Shown: piece after piece, positions 38,782-48,128 of the stretch
How positions within the stretch are numbered: position 1 is the first letter of the stretch
Layout of the letters: the number at the start of each line of letters is the position of its first letter
Source of the DNA: JALYOK01 sp963840785
Lineage (GTDB): Bacteria; Pseudomonadota; Gammaproteobacteria; Burkholderiales; JALYOK01
Length of the DNA stretch: 64,000 nt
NCBI GenBank assembly: GCA_963840785.1
Contig: CAWJAF010000006.1
Coordinates: forward strand, 1 to 64,000
Direction: 5' to 3'
Notes under the pieces: generated by a model
Told to the model about the DNA's origin: nothing
The model's database searches: none
Seen by the model: only the letters and a program-made list of their open reading frames with translations
Program-made: the position numbers and the translations under genes

Positions 38782-40496
38782 TTGCCGAACGAAGTAACCA
38801 TCGACGCCAAGCAAGTCGAGCAAGCGCTAAGAAAAGCCAAACGTGGCCTGCCCAAAGGGCGCCCGGTCGACGCATTGGCGTTGGCCGATGTTCGCGCGCT
38901 GCTGGGCGACGAACCGCGCCGTCGCGATCTGCTGATCGAACATTTGCATAAAGTTCAAGATAAGTTCGGCCACCTTTCCGCGACGCACATCGTCGCGCTT
39001 GCAAGCGAAATGAATCTGGCGATGACTGAAGTCTACGAAGTCGCGACGTTCTATCACCATTTCGACGTGATCAAAGAAGGCGACGCCGTGCCACAGGCGA
39101 TCACGGTGCGGGTATGCGATTCCGTTGCCTGCGAAATCGCTGGCGCGAAAGATTTACTGCAAAAATTACCCAGCATTTTGGGCAAAGACGTGCGTGTGGT
39201 TGCCGCGCCGTGTATCGGCCGCTGTGAATCGGCGCCGGCCGCGGTTGTGCATCAGAATCCCGTTGGTGAAGCGACGGTCGAAAAAATTAGCGTATCGGTG
39301 AAACAAAAAGCGACCAAGCACGATCACGCCAATTACATTCCCTACATCGGTTTCGACGAATACAAAAAACAAAACGGCTATGAAACCTGGGTTGGTTGTG
39401 CCACGGGCAAGCGCGATGTCGAATCCGTGATCAAAGAAATGGAAAATTCCGGCCTGCGCGGTTTAGGCGGCGCGGGATTTCCAGCCGGTCGTAAATGGCG
39501 CATCGTGCGTGGCGAAACCGGCCCGCGGTATATGGCGGTCAACATCGACGAGGGAGAGCCAGGCACATTTAAGGATCGTTGGTATTTAGAGCGCGATCCC
39601 CATCGCTTCTTGGAAGGGATGTTAATCGCCGCCTGGGCGGTCGGCATCGAATCGATTTGGGTTTATTTCCGCGACGAATATCACGGCGTGCGCGAAAACT
39701 TGGAAAAAGAAATCGCGCTGCTCAATGCCAATGCGCCTGGCGGCATTAAGCTACCAGAAATCGATCTACGGCGCGGCGCAGGCGCCTACATTTGCGGCGA
39801 AGAATCCGCGATGATCGAATCCATCGAAGGCAAGCGCGGCATGCCGCGGCTGCGTCCACCGTATGTCGCGCAAGTGGGTTTGTTCAACCGCCCTACCCTC
39901 GAACACAATATGGAAACGCTGTACTGGGTGCGAGATATTTTGGAAAAAGGCGCAAGTTGGTTTGCCGATCAAGGCCGTAATGGCCGCAAAGGTTTACGCT
40001 CGTTTTCCGTCAGCGGTCGAGTGAAAAAACCCGGTGTACATCTCGCGCCGGCAGGCATCTCTGTCGGGAATTGATTTCCGAATTTTGCGATGGCATGTTG
40101 GACGGCCATCAGTTTTATGGCTATTTGCCAGGTGGCGCCTCAGGCGGCATCTTGCCCGCCAGCCACGGCGATATCCCGCTGGATTTTGACACGTTGCAAC
40201 CTTACGGCTGTTTCATCGGCTCTGCCGCGATCGTGATCTTTTCGGATCACGATAAAGCCAGTGATATCGCTCGCAACTTGATGGCGTTCTTCAAACACGA
40301 ATCCTGCGGCCAATGCACGCCCTGTCGCGTCGGCACGGCAAAAGCACTGACGTTGATGCAAGCACCAAAGTGGGACAAACGTTTGTTGAGCGAGTTGTCC
40401 ACGGCGATGATGGACACATCAATTTGTGGCCTCGGTCAAGCCGCGCCGAATCCGATTCAATGTGTAGTGAAATATTTTCCGAATGAAGTTCAGTGA
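38782..40496 (+). CDS. fdh1B: NAD-dependent formate dehydrogenase, fused gamma-beta (NuoE-NuoF-like) subunit, one frameshift
   Basis: About 571 residues. Residues 1-165 are a NuoE-like thioredoxin-fold [2Fe-2S] domain (VRVCDSVACEIAGAKDLL, VRVVAAPCIGRCESAPA). Residues 180-571 are the NuoF-like FMN/NADH domain: GLRGLGGAGFPAGRKWRIVR, MAVNIDEGEPGTFKDRWYLE, GAGAYICGEESAMIESIEGK and a [4Fe-4S] site in HESCGQCTPCRVG. One break lies near 40068. The fused arrangement and length match the beta subunit of two-subunit tungsten/molybdenum formate dehydrogenases such as Methylobacterium Fdh1. It passes electrons from the alpha subunit to NAD. The start is TTG 38782 after GAGGAGC. Confidence 0.9.
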
Positions 40497-40547
40497 TGAT
40501 GAGCGCCGTCCTCGCACTTCACGCCTTCCTCCTCACGTAGGCAAAAA

Positions 40548-43367
40548 ATGAACGCACCGTTAACCACCGAACTGCAAGCCGAAGCGATCACATTCAAATT
40601 GAATGGCGACGATATCGTCGGCTACAGCAACGAAACCATTATCGAAACCGCCAAGCGCAACGGCGTCGAGATTCCGCATCTGTGCTACAAACCCGGCTAT
40701 CGACCCGACGGCAATTGCCGCGCTTGCATGGTCGAGATAAAGGGCGAGCGCGTGTTGGCGCCTTCGTGCTGCCGCTATCCGAAGGCCGGCATGGAAGTCA
40801 CCAGCAACAACGAGCGCTCGCTGAATGCGCAAAAAATGATTCTGGAATTGTTGCTCTCGGACATGCCGGAAAAAGATTACACCCTCGATTCCGAACTTGA
40901 TCAGTGGGCGAAAAAACTCGACATGGGCAAGCCGCGCTTCGCGCCGCGCCCCTCGGTCAAATCGGATATCAGCCACCCGGCGATGTCGGTGAATCTTGAT
41001 GCCTGCATTCAATGCACGCGCTGCGTGCGCGCTTGTCGCGAAGAGCAGGTAAACGATGTGATCGGTTACGCCTTCCGTGGCGATCACTCGAAAATTGTGT
41101 TCGATCTTGACGATCCGATGGGCGAGAGCACCTGCGTGGCGTGCGGCGAATGCGTGCAAGCCTGCCCGACCGGCGCACTAATGCCGGCACGCGAAGTGGC
41201 GTTATCGAAGCCGGATAAAACCGTCGATTCGTTGTGCCCCTATTGCGGCGTCGGTTGTCAGCTTACCTACAACATCAAAGACAACAAGATTCTTTACGTC
41301 GAAGGCCGCGACGGCCCGGCGAATCACAACCGTTTGTGCGTGAAAGGCCGTTATGGATTCGATTATGTGCATCACAAACATCGCTTAACGAAACCGTTGA
41401 TTCGCAAGCCTGGCCGCCCCAAGCCCGGTCACGAATTGCCCTCGCCTGAAGAAGCGGCGAGCTGGTTCCGCGAAGCGACCTGGCAAGAAGCGCTCGATCT
41501 CGCGGCTGGCAATTTGAAAAATATTCGCGATCGCGACGGCGCAAATGCATTGGCAGGATTCGGCTCGGCAAAAGGCAGCAACGAAGAAGCGTATCTTATT
41601 CCAAAAATTGATTCGTACTGGTTTCGGAACCAACAACGTCGATCATTGCACGCGCTTATGTCACGCGTCATCGGTAATGGCGCTGCTCGAAGGCATCGGC
41701 TCCGGCGCGGTATCGAATCAAGTTTCGGATGTGATGAAGGCCGAAGTCATTTTTCTAATCGGCGCAAATCCGATTGTCAATCATCCTGTCGCTGCGACCT
41801 GGATAAAGAATGCCGCGAAGAATGGCGCCAAGTTGATTATCGCCGACCCGCGTCGCAGCAGCTTATCGCGCTATGCCTGGCGTACGCTTGCAGTTCAAAG
41901 CCGACACCGACGTCGCGCTGCTCAACGCGATGATGTACGTCATCGTTCACGAAGGCTTGGTCGATGAAGATTTCATCGCCAGCCGCACCATCGGCTATGA
42001 AGATCTGAAGAGGAACGTCGCCGACTACAGCCCGGAAACTATGGCGCCACTGTGCGGCATCGATGCGGAAACCATCAAAGAAGTCGCGCGCGCGTTTGCG
42101 AAGAGCAAAGGCTCGATGATTCTGTGGGGCATGGGCATTTCGCAACACGTCCACGGCACGGACAACGCCCGCTGCCTGATCGCACTGTCGTTGATGACCG
42201 GCCAGATCGGCCGACCGGGTACCGGATTACATCCGTTGCGCGGACAAAATAATGTACAAGGCGCGTCGGATTCCGGTTTGATTCCGATGATGTTTCCCGA
42301 CTATCAGCCGTGTCGATAATCCCGCTGCGCTACAACGTTTTGAAGCCCTGTGGAATACCAAGCTCGACAACAAACCCGGCTTGACTGTGGTCGAAATCAT
42401 GGACGCGGTTCATGCCGGCAAAATCCACGGCATGTACGTGATGGGCGAAAATCCTGCGCTGTCGGATCCCGATGCCAATCACGCTCGCGTCGCATTATCG
42501 GAATTGGAATGCCTCGTCGTGCAAGATATTTTCATGACGGAGACCGCGTATTTCGCCGACATCATTCTGCCGGCTTCTGCTTTCCCGGAGAAGACCGGCA
42601 CCTTCACCAACACCGATCGCATGGTGCAGTTGGGTCGTCGCGCGCTCGATATGCCCGGCGATGCACGGCAAGATTTGTGGATCATTCAGGAATTGGCGAA
42701 ACGCCTGGGCTGCCACGTGGAATTATTCCGGCCCCGAAAGCGGCGTGGCTTCAGTATTCAACGAAATGCGCAAAGCCATGGACAGCATCGCCGGCATCAC
42801 TTGGGAGCGCTTGGAAAGTGAAGGCTCGGTGACTTATCCGTGCGAGAAGGAAGGCGATCCCGGGCGAGTCCGTCGTGTTCATCGATGATTTCCCACGCGA
42901 ATCGGGCCGCGCGCGTTTTGTGCCTGCCGACATCATTCCTGCCAACGAACGGCCCGATGCCGAGTATCCGTTTGTGCTAATCACCGGGCGGCAATTGGAA
43001 CATTGGCACACCGGCAGCATGACACGCCGTGCCGGCGTGTTGGATGCGATCGAGCCCTTCCCTATCGCGCTGATCCATCCGTTGGATTTGGAAAAACTCG
43101 GTGCCAAGCCCGGTGACACGATCACCGTCGCTTCGCGTCGCGGCAAAATTTCGCTTTACGCCCGCGCCGACGACGGCACACCGCATTGGCGCATTATTCA
43201 TTCCGTTCTGTTACTACGAAGCGGCCGCGAACGCGTTGACCAATCCCGTGCTCGATCCGGTCGGGAAAATTCCCGAATTCAAATATTGCGCCGTGAAAGT
43301 CACCAAAGGCGGCGAACCGTTGCCGACATCGAGCTTCGGCGGCGGTAAAGCGCTGGCGGCAGCGTAA
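40548..43367 (+). CDS. fdh1A: NAD-dependent formate dehydrogenase alpha (Mo/W) subunit, several frameshifts
   Basis: About 940 residues. The N-terminal NuoG-like part has a [2Fe-2S] site (HLCYKPGYRPDGNCRACMVE), then ferredoxin sites CIQCTRCVRACREEQ and CVACGECVQACPTGAL. The catalytic part begins CPYCGVGCQLTYN ([4Fe-4S]). The metal-ligand cysteine is in VDHCTRLCHASSV, so no selenocysteine is used. Further bis-MGD motifs are VIFLIGANPIVNHPVAATWI, GMGISQHVHGTDNARCLIAL and ITGRQLEHWHTGSMTRRAGV. Breaks lie near 41610, 41875, 42310, 42730, 42862 and 43200. It oxidises formate to CO2. The 50-bp gap to the beta subunit indicates an operon. Confidence 0.92.
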
Positions 43368-43397
43368 CTTTTTTAGGAATTGCGCGTCAAAGCTACT

Positions 43398-44453
43398 ATG
43401 ACAGACCAAATCATCTCATTAGCCACCGGCAAACCGATCGCCAACGATTACTCCCAACTCGTCGATAAACTCAATCGGCCGATCCGCGACCTGCGTATTT
43501 CCGTCACGGATCGCTGCAATTTTCGCTGCGTGTATTGCATGCCGAAAGAAGTGTTCGGCAAGGATTATCAATTCCTCGAACATACTTCGCTGTTAACTTT
43601 CGAAGAAATCACCCGCGTCGCGCGGCTGTTCAAAGAAATCGGCATCGAGAAAATTCGCTTGACCGGCGGCGAGCCGTTAGTGCGCCGCAATCTGGAAAAA
43701 TTGATCGAGATGCTGGCGAAGCTCGATCTGGATTTGACGCTGACAACCAACGCATCGCTGCTGAAGAAAAAAGCACAATCCCTGAAAGATGCAGGATTGA
43801 AGCGCGTCACCGTCAGCCTCGATTCGCTCGACGATCAAATTTTTAAAGCGATGAACGATGTCGATTTCCCCGTCGCGCGCGTGCTGGAAGGCATCGATCA
43901 TGCCGCATCGATTGGCCTGACCAATATCAAGGTCAACATGGTCGTCAAGCGTGGCGTCAACGATCAAGACATCGTGCCGATGGCGCGATATTTCAAAAAT
44001 TCCGGCCACATTTTGCGCTACATCGAATACATGGATGTCGGCGCGACCAATGGCTGGAAAATGGACGATGTGATTCCGTCCGCCGAAGTGATTCGCCGCA
44101 TTCACGCCGAAATGCCGCTGGAAGCAATCGACCCGAATTACACCGGCGAAGTCGCCGAACGTTGGCGTTATGCCGACGGCAGCGGCGAAGTCGGCGTGAT
44201 TAGTTCCGTTACGCAAGCATTCTGCCGCACCTGCACCCGCGCGCGGCTGTCGACAGAAGGTAAACTTTATACATGTTTGTTTGCAACCCAAGGCCACGAC
44301 ATTCGGCAAATGCTGCGCGGCGGATCGAGCGATCAGGGAATTCTCGATTATGTCACCGGCATCTGGCGCGTTCGCGGCGACCGCTATTCGGAAATTCGTT
44401 CCGACGCGACGGTGAAGTTACAGAAAATTGAGATGTCTTATATCGGTGGGTAA
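43398..44453 (+). CDS. moaA: GTP 3',8-cyclase MoaA
   Basis: Intact, 351 residues from ATG 43398. The radical-SAM cluster motif is VTDRCNFRCVYCMP (CxxxCxxC) near residue 40, with the SAM-binding IRLTGGEPLVRRNLEKL. The C-terminal [4Fe-4S] triad is in QAFCRTCTRARLSTEGKLYT then CLF. The protein ends YIGG, the conserved double-glycine tail required for GTP cyclisation. It starts molybdenum cofactor synthesis. Its place 30 bp after the formate dehydrogenase alpha subunit ties cofactor supply to the enzyme. Confidence 0.96.
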   Translation: MTDQIISLATGKPIANDYSQLVDKLNRPIRDLRISVTDRCNFRCVYCMPKEVFGKDYQFLEHTSLLTFEEITRVARLFKEIGIEKIRLTGGEPLVRRNLEKLIEMLAKLDLDLTLTTNASLLKKKAQSLKDAGLKRVTVSLDSLDDQIFKAMNDVDFPVARVLEGIDHAASIGLTNIKVNMVVKRGVNDQDIVPMARYFKNSGHILRYIEYMDVGATNGWKMDDVIPSAEVIRRIHAEMPLEAIDPNYTGEVAERWRYADGSGEVGVISSVTQAFCRTCTRARLSTEGKLYTCLFATQGHDIRQMLRGGSSDQGILDYVTGIWRVRGDRYSEIRSDATVKLQKIEMSYIGG

Positions 44454-44456
44454 AAG

Positions 44457-44540
44457 TGTAGGTTGGGCTGAGGCACGAAGCCCAACATGGCAGATAACGC
44501 ACGGCGCGGTGTTGGGTTTCCTGCGTCAACCCAACCTACA
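44457..44540. repeat. GTAGGTTGGG-type palindromic repeat (family D, copy 1)
   Basis: TGTAGGTTGGG at 44457-44467 is exactly inverted at 44530-44540. Inside lie GAAGCCCAACATG and GTGTTGGGTTTCC, a second pairing. This repeat type is common between genes in many proteobacteria. A degenerate copy follows at about 44773-44860 and a partial one at 51811-51841. Confidence 0.75.
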
Positions 44541-44570
44541 TGTTGCTAATTGCTCTTCTAAGGAATAAAA

Positions 44571-44768
44571 ATGAAGGTTCAGTATTTTCCCGATACCGAT
44601 ACTGTCTTGGTAACGCTGAACGATCAGCCGGTATCGGAAACAAAAGATCTCGACGAAAATACCGTGCTCGATCTCGATAGCAAAGGCAATCTGGTGAGTA
44701 TAACGATCGAGCACGCCCGAGAACGCGCCGACATCGCTAACTTTTCGTTTGAGCAAATCGCAGCTTAG
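44571..44768 (+). CDS. DUF2283 family protein
   Basis: An intact 65-residue protein started by ATG 44571 after AAGGAAT. MKVQYFPDTDTVLVTLNDQP, the acidic DLDENTVLDLDSKGNLVSIT and IEHARERADI are the DUF2283 pattern (Y-x-x-x-D-x-L-x-I and a D-x-x-G-x-x-V-x-I-E-I strand). The function is unknown. It is flanked on both sides by family D repeats, which suggests it was inserted, or that the repeats flank it by chance, between moaA and fdhD. Confidence 0.85.
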   Translation: MKVQYFPDTDTVLVTLNDQPVSETKDLDENTVLDLDSKGNLVSITIEHARERADIANFSFEQIAA

Positions 44769-44909
44769 AGCATTATGGGTTGAGGAACTAAGCCCAACAT
44801 GAGTCGAGTTTATTCAACGAAGGACTGTTCGGTTTCCTCGTCAATCAAACCTATATTTTCTTAAGCACCTTGTCTAACAGCTTATGCAGCGCGGCGTTTC
44901 AAGCATCAT

Positions 44910-44948
44910 CGCTGTGAACCCGTATCCATGCGCCTCCTGGCATAGCCA
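44910..44948 (+). repeat. dispersed repeat family A, copy 8 (diverged)
   Basis: CGCTGTGAACCCGTATCCAT then GCGCCTCCTGGCATAGCC resembles the family A core and shares TGTGAACC-GT with the coding-region copy at 53310. It lies immediately before, or overlaps, the start region of fdhD. Confidence 0.35.
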
Positions 44949-45761
44949 TGTATCGCCCAACATTTCCAACGCAAGTCGCCCAGCGACCTTCATCGTCAAC
45001 GCCACGAACGAATCCGGCGCGAGGAACCGAGTCCTATCGCTGGCGAACATCCGCTCACCCTCTATGTCGACAAGCGCGAAATCGTCACGCTGATGACCTC
45101 GGCGCGGCGCCGGAAGCGCTCGCGATCGGTTATTTGCGCAATCAGCGTTCAGTGAAATAATATCGAAGAACTCGATCAGCGTTCAAGTGGACTGGGAAGT
45201 AAACGCGGTCGCCATCGATCACAAAAAATGGCATCGCCGATCTAGTAAAAAAATGGAAAAACGTACCGTCACGACGGGCTGCGGCCAAGGCACGGTGTTC
45301 GGCGATTTGATGGAAGAAATCGATAGCATCAAATTGCGCGACGACGTCACGGCTCACGGAGCAAACGTTTTTCGCGTTACTCAACGAAGTTCGCATCCAC
45401 GATACGGTCTACAAACAAGCCGGCGCAGTTCATGGCTGCGCGTTATTCAGTGGCAGCGAATTGCTTTACTTCGTCGAAGATGTCGGCCGCCACAACGCCG
45501 TCGATGCCATCGCCGGCATGATGTGGCTCGACCATGTCGATGGCTCCGACAAATTTTTTACACCACCGGGCGACTCACCTCCGAGATGGTGATTAAGGCG
45601 CGCAGATGCGCATTCCGTTTTTGATCTCGCGTTCGGGACTCACGCAAATGGGTTACGAAGTCGCCAACCGTGTCGGCATCACCATGATCGGCCGCGCCAC
45701 GGGCAAACATTATTTACTGTTCACAGGCAAAGAGCGCTTCGTAAAAACACTATTGGCGTGA
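44948..45761 (+). CDS. fdhD: formate dehydrogenase sulfurtransferase FdhD (heavily frameshifted)
   Basis: About 270 residues reassembled across frames: IAGEHPLTLYVDKREIVTLM, APEALAIGYLRNQR, VQVDWEVNAVAI, VTTGCGQGTVFGDLMEEIDS, FALLNEVRIHDTVYKQAGAV then HGCALFSGSELLYFVEDVGR then HNAVDAIAGMM, and FYTTGRLTSEMVIKA. The end is TGKHYLLFTGKERFVKTLLA. The cysteine in TTGCGQG is in the sulfur-transfer loop. FdhD passes sulfur from IscS to the molybdenum centre of formate dehydrogenase, which fits the operon. Breaks lie near 45040, 45090, 45150, 45235, 45355, 45555 and 45600. The start is uncertain. Confidence 0.8.
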
Positions 45762-45826
45762 GCACGTTGAAACGCGCGTCGCAGAGCCTGTACCATCGCG
45801 ATCTCAACACGGCATCAATCAAGTTT

Positions 45827-46393
45827 ATGACCATCAAATCCGACAAATGGATTCGCCGCATGGCACAAGAACACGGCATGATCGAGCCGTTCGAGCCGAA
45901 CCAAGTGCGCCACGTCGACGGCAAGCGCATCGTATCCTACGGCACATCGAGCTATGGCTACGACATTCGTTGCTCGAGCGAATTTAAGTTGTTCACGAAT
46001 ATCAATTCCACCATCGTCGATCCGAAAAATTTCGACGATAAGTCCTTTGTCGATATCAAAGGCGATCATTGCATCATTCCGCCGAATTCTTTCGCGCTCG
46101 CGAGAACGGTCGAATTTTTTCGCATTCCGCGTAATGTGTTGACCATTTGCTTGGGTAAATCAACTTACGCGCGCTGCGGCATTATCGTCAACGTCACGCC
46201 GTTCGAGCCGGAATGGGAAGGTTACGTAACATTGGAGTTTTCCAACACCACACCGCTACCCGCAAAAATTTACGCAAATGAAGGCGTGGCGCAAGTGATT
46301 TTCTTTGAAAGCGATGAAGTCTGCGAAACCTCCTACAAAGACCGCGGCGGCAAGTACCAAGGCCAAAGCGGCGTCACGCTCCCCAAAATTTGA
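45827..46393 (+). CDS. dcd: dCTP deaminase
   Basis: Intact, 188 residues from ATG 45827 (MTIKSDKWIRRMAQEHGMIE). A longer frame from 45758 would overlap fdhD. Key regions: GTSSYGYDIRCSSEFKLFTN, the nucleotide-binding and catalytic LGKSTYARCGIIVNVTPFEP then EWEGYVTLEFSNTT, and the C-terminal YKDRGGKYQGQSGVTLPKI that closes on the nucleotide. The glutamate of TLEFSN is the expected general base. It deaminates dCTP to dUTP, the main source of dUMP for thymidylate synthase (thyA at 6368). Confidence 0.96.
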   Translation: MTIKSDKWIRRMAQEHGMIEPFEPNQVRHVDGKRIVSYGTSSYGYDIRCSSEFKLFTNINSTIVDPKNFDDKSFVDIKGDHCIIPPNSFALARTVEFFRIPRNVLTICLGKSTYARCGIIVNVTPFEPEWEGYVTLEFSNTTPLPAKIYANEGVAQVIFFESDEVCETSYKDRGGKYQGQSGVTLPKI

Positions 46394-46709
46394 GAGGTAC
46401 TTTTGCTCTCCTGGGTAAGTGAACCAAGCCCGTCGCGACCAATCAAAGCATAACAAGTAATTTCAAATCAAATTTTTCGCACATCCAAAACGCGTGCCGT
46501 TGCGTATAACCGTATAAATGGCGCGATCAGAAAAATTTGAACCCCGTCCAGTAGCGACGAGAAGCGAAAAACAGAGAATGGCATTTTGGTATGGGGCAAG
46601 ATGGAAAAACCCGTTTTGCACCGAGTCGTCAGCGTCAAGTTTCAGATTTTTGAATTGTTTTAAATAAAAACATTGATTTACCGATTTATTATTAAGTAAT
46701 TTATGCAGA

Positions 46710-46715
46710 TATAAT
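46710..46715 (+). promoter_or_regulatory. candidate -10 element for EF-hand gene
   Basis: A consensus TATAAT lies 78 bp before ATG 46794, with a strongly AT-rich tract upstream (46650-46700) that could act as an UP element. No good -35 was found at 16-18 bp. The 46394-46793 interval holds no gene. Confidence 0.35.
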
Positions 46716-46793
46716 ACTTCGTCCCAGCCGGTTCGAACCGTACAAATTGCGGTGAAAATGGATGGGGCACTCACAATTGAATGGAGAACTCAA

Positions 46794-47141
46794 ATGTTGG
46801 CTAAATCTTTACTGACTGGTGTTGCACTCGGTTTGACCTTGATTTCCTCGGCCGCCTTTGCCCAAGACAATCCGTTGACTCCCGCTTACAATTCGGCGGC
46901 GCAAAAGAAATATTTCATGGATTTTTGCAAAATCGATCTGGACAGCGATGGCATGGTTTCCGCAGAAGAATATCTGAACAAGGGCAACCCACTCGCCCCG
47001 GGCTATGACAAGAACCCCAAACTGACGGCGAAACTTGCCATGTGGAAAGCGATGGCGGGCGAAGGTAAAGCCGTTGATGCGTCCAAATTTGTTGCCTATA
47101 TGGATACCAATAATCCTCTGAGCCCGTCGCACAAAAAGTAA
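46794..47141 (+). CDS. small secreted EF-hand protein with NPLxP repeats
   Basis: 115 residues from ATG 46794, with a signal peptide ending AFA at 23. A canonical EF-hand calcium loop DLDSDGMVSAEE lies at residues 48-59. Three copies of a short motif are spaced along the mature chain: NPLTPAY at its start, NPLAPGY in the middle and NPLSPSH at the end. A cysteine precedes the loop (FCKIDLD). It is a periplasmic or exported calcium-binding protein of unknown partner. A TPR lipoprotein gene follows 117 bp later. Confidence 0.75.
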   Translation: MLAKSLLTGVALGLTLISSAAFAQDNPLTPAYNSAAQKKYFMDFCKIDLDSDGMVSAEEYLNKGNPLAPGYDKNPKLTAKLAMWKAMAGEGKAVDASKFVAYMDTNNPLSPSHKK

Positions 47142-47258
47142 TATTCTCGCGCGAATTTTCCTGCGCAATCTGCAATCTACCCTGTCCCCACTCTTGCCTG
47201 AAACTTTAAGGCAAGAGCGGCGCAGCGTAATCAAGTATCGACGAAACCTGGAAAGATC

Positions 47259-47872
47259 ATGATGAGGAAATCGTTTACTACGCTCGCTTTGACCGTAACT
47301 CTCATTAGCGCGTGCGCCTCGTTCGATATACCGTCATTTCAAAACAATTACTCGTTGTACAACCGCGAAGCGCTTAAAGGCCGAAAGGGAAAATAAATGG
47401 GACGCTGCCGCGAAGCGTTATTTCTCTTGCGCTGCAAAATTCGGAATGGGCCAAGGAAGGTAAAGGCGTGCGCGCCGATTTTCATTACAAGCTCGGCCGA
47501 GCGCTCGGCGCGACGTGCCAATTCGAAAAATCGGAACAAAATCTTGCGCAAGCCAGCGAACTCAATCCACGCATGCCGCAAACGCTCGCCGAACTCGCTC
47601 GCCTGAAGTTATCTCAAAACAAACTCGCCGACGCACTAGCCTATTTCGAGCGCGCGCTACCGGGCCTAGAAAAATTGACCTCGTCCGATCCGATCGGCGT
47701 GGCGGAAATTTGGGACGACTATGCTGCCGCGCTAACCAAATCGAACAAGGCAACCGAAGCGACGAGCATCGCCAAACGAGCCGAGGCATTGCGTGCGGGA
47801 AACGCCGGAAAAACGGCAGCAATGATCAAGCCTCCCTACGGCGGCCAGTGTCCGGAAAAGAAATCGTCCTGA
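47259..47872 (+). CDS. TPR-containing lipoprotein (frameshifted)
   Basis: About 205 residues. The start is ATG 47259 or the adjacent ATG 47262. The N-terminus MRKSFTTLALTVTLISACAS carries a lipobox ISAC, so it is a predicted lipoprotein. A frame change near 47390 interrupts it after YNREALKAE. The rest contains TPR-like helices (GVRADFHYKLGRALGATCQF, QNLAQASELNPRMPQTLAEL then ARLKLSQNKLADALAYFERA). Such lipoproteins (PilW/PilF-like) help assemble outer-membrane machines, but here the partner is unknown. Confidence 0.7.
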
Positions 47873-47893
47873 ATGGTTCGTTTTAGCCCTATA

Positions 47894-47938
47894 GAATCGG
47901 CCTGACAGCCAATATTGACGCGCCTTTCCAGGCATCAC
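47894..47938 (+). repeat. dispersed repeat family A, copy 2
   Basis: GAATCGGCCTGACAGCCAAT then ATTGACGCGCCTTTCCAGGC differs from copy 1 (15083-15127) at only about seven of 45 positions. It lies in the 255-bp spacer before hmgA, which holds no gene. Confidence 0.75.
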
Positions 47939-48128
47939 TTCGATGTGAAGTCGCTCCCGCTTGCATGGCGAGCGCTACATGCCCTATCCGAAACATAGCG
48001 ACAACGAGTAAAATTCCCCCTTTGTTTTCGGTACATTTGCCGAGCAAATAAGTTCCGATCCGCGTATTGGGATCGCGCAGCGAGATAAAGCCATGTATCA
48101 ATCGCTCGAAGGTTAAACGTAAACATCG

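Noticed and set aside
40548..43367. Selenocysteine in the formate dehydrogenase alpha subunit
   Set aside because: The ligand position reads cysteine (TRLCHASSV), and the stop codons met elsewhere coincide with frame changes, not with a UGA at the active site.
44571..44768. DUF2283 protein as antitoxin of a toxin-antitoxin pair
   Set aside because: No partner toxin gene lies next to it. Its neighbours are moaA and fdhD.
45758..45826. Longer dcd start at 45758
   Set aside because: The first 23 residues of that frame overlap the fdhD end and are not part of the dCTP deaminase family. The ATG at 45827 fits the normal length.
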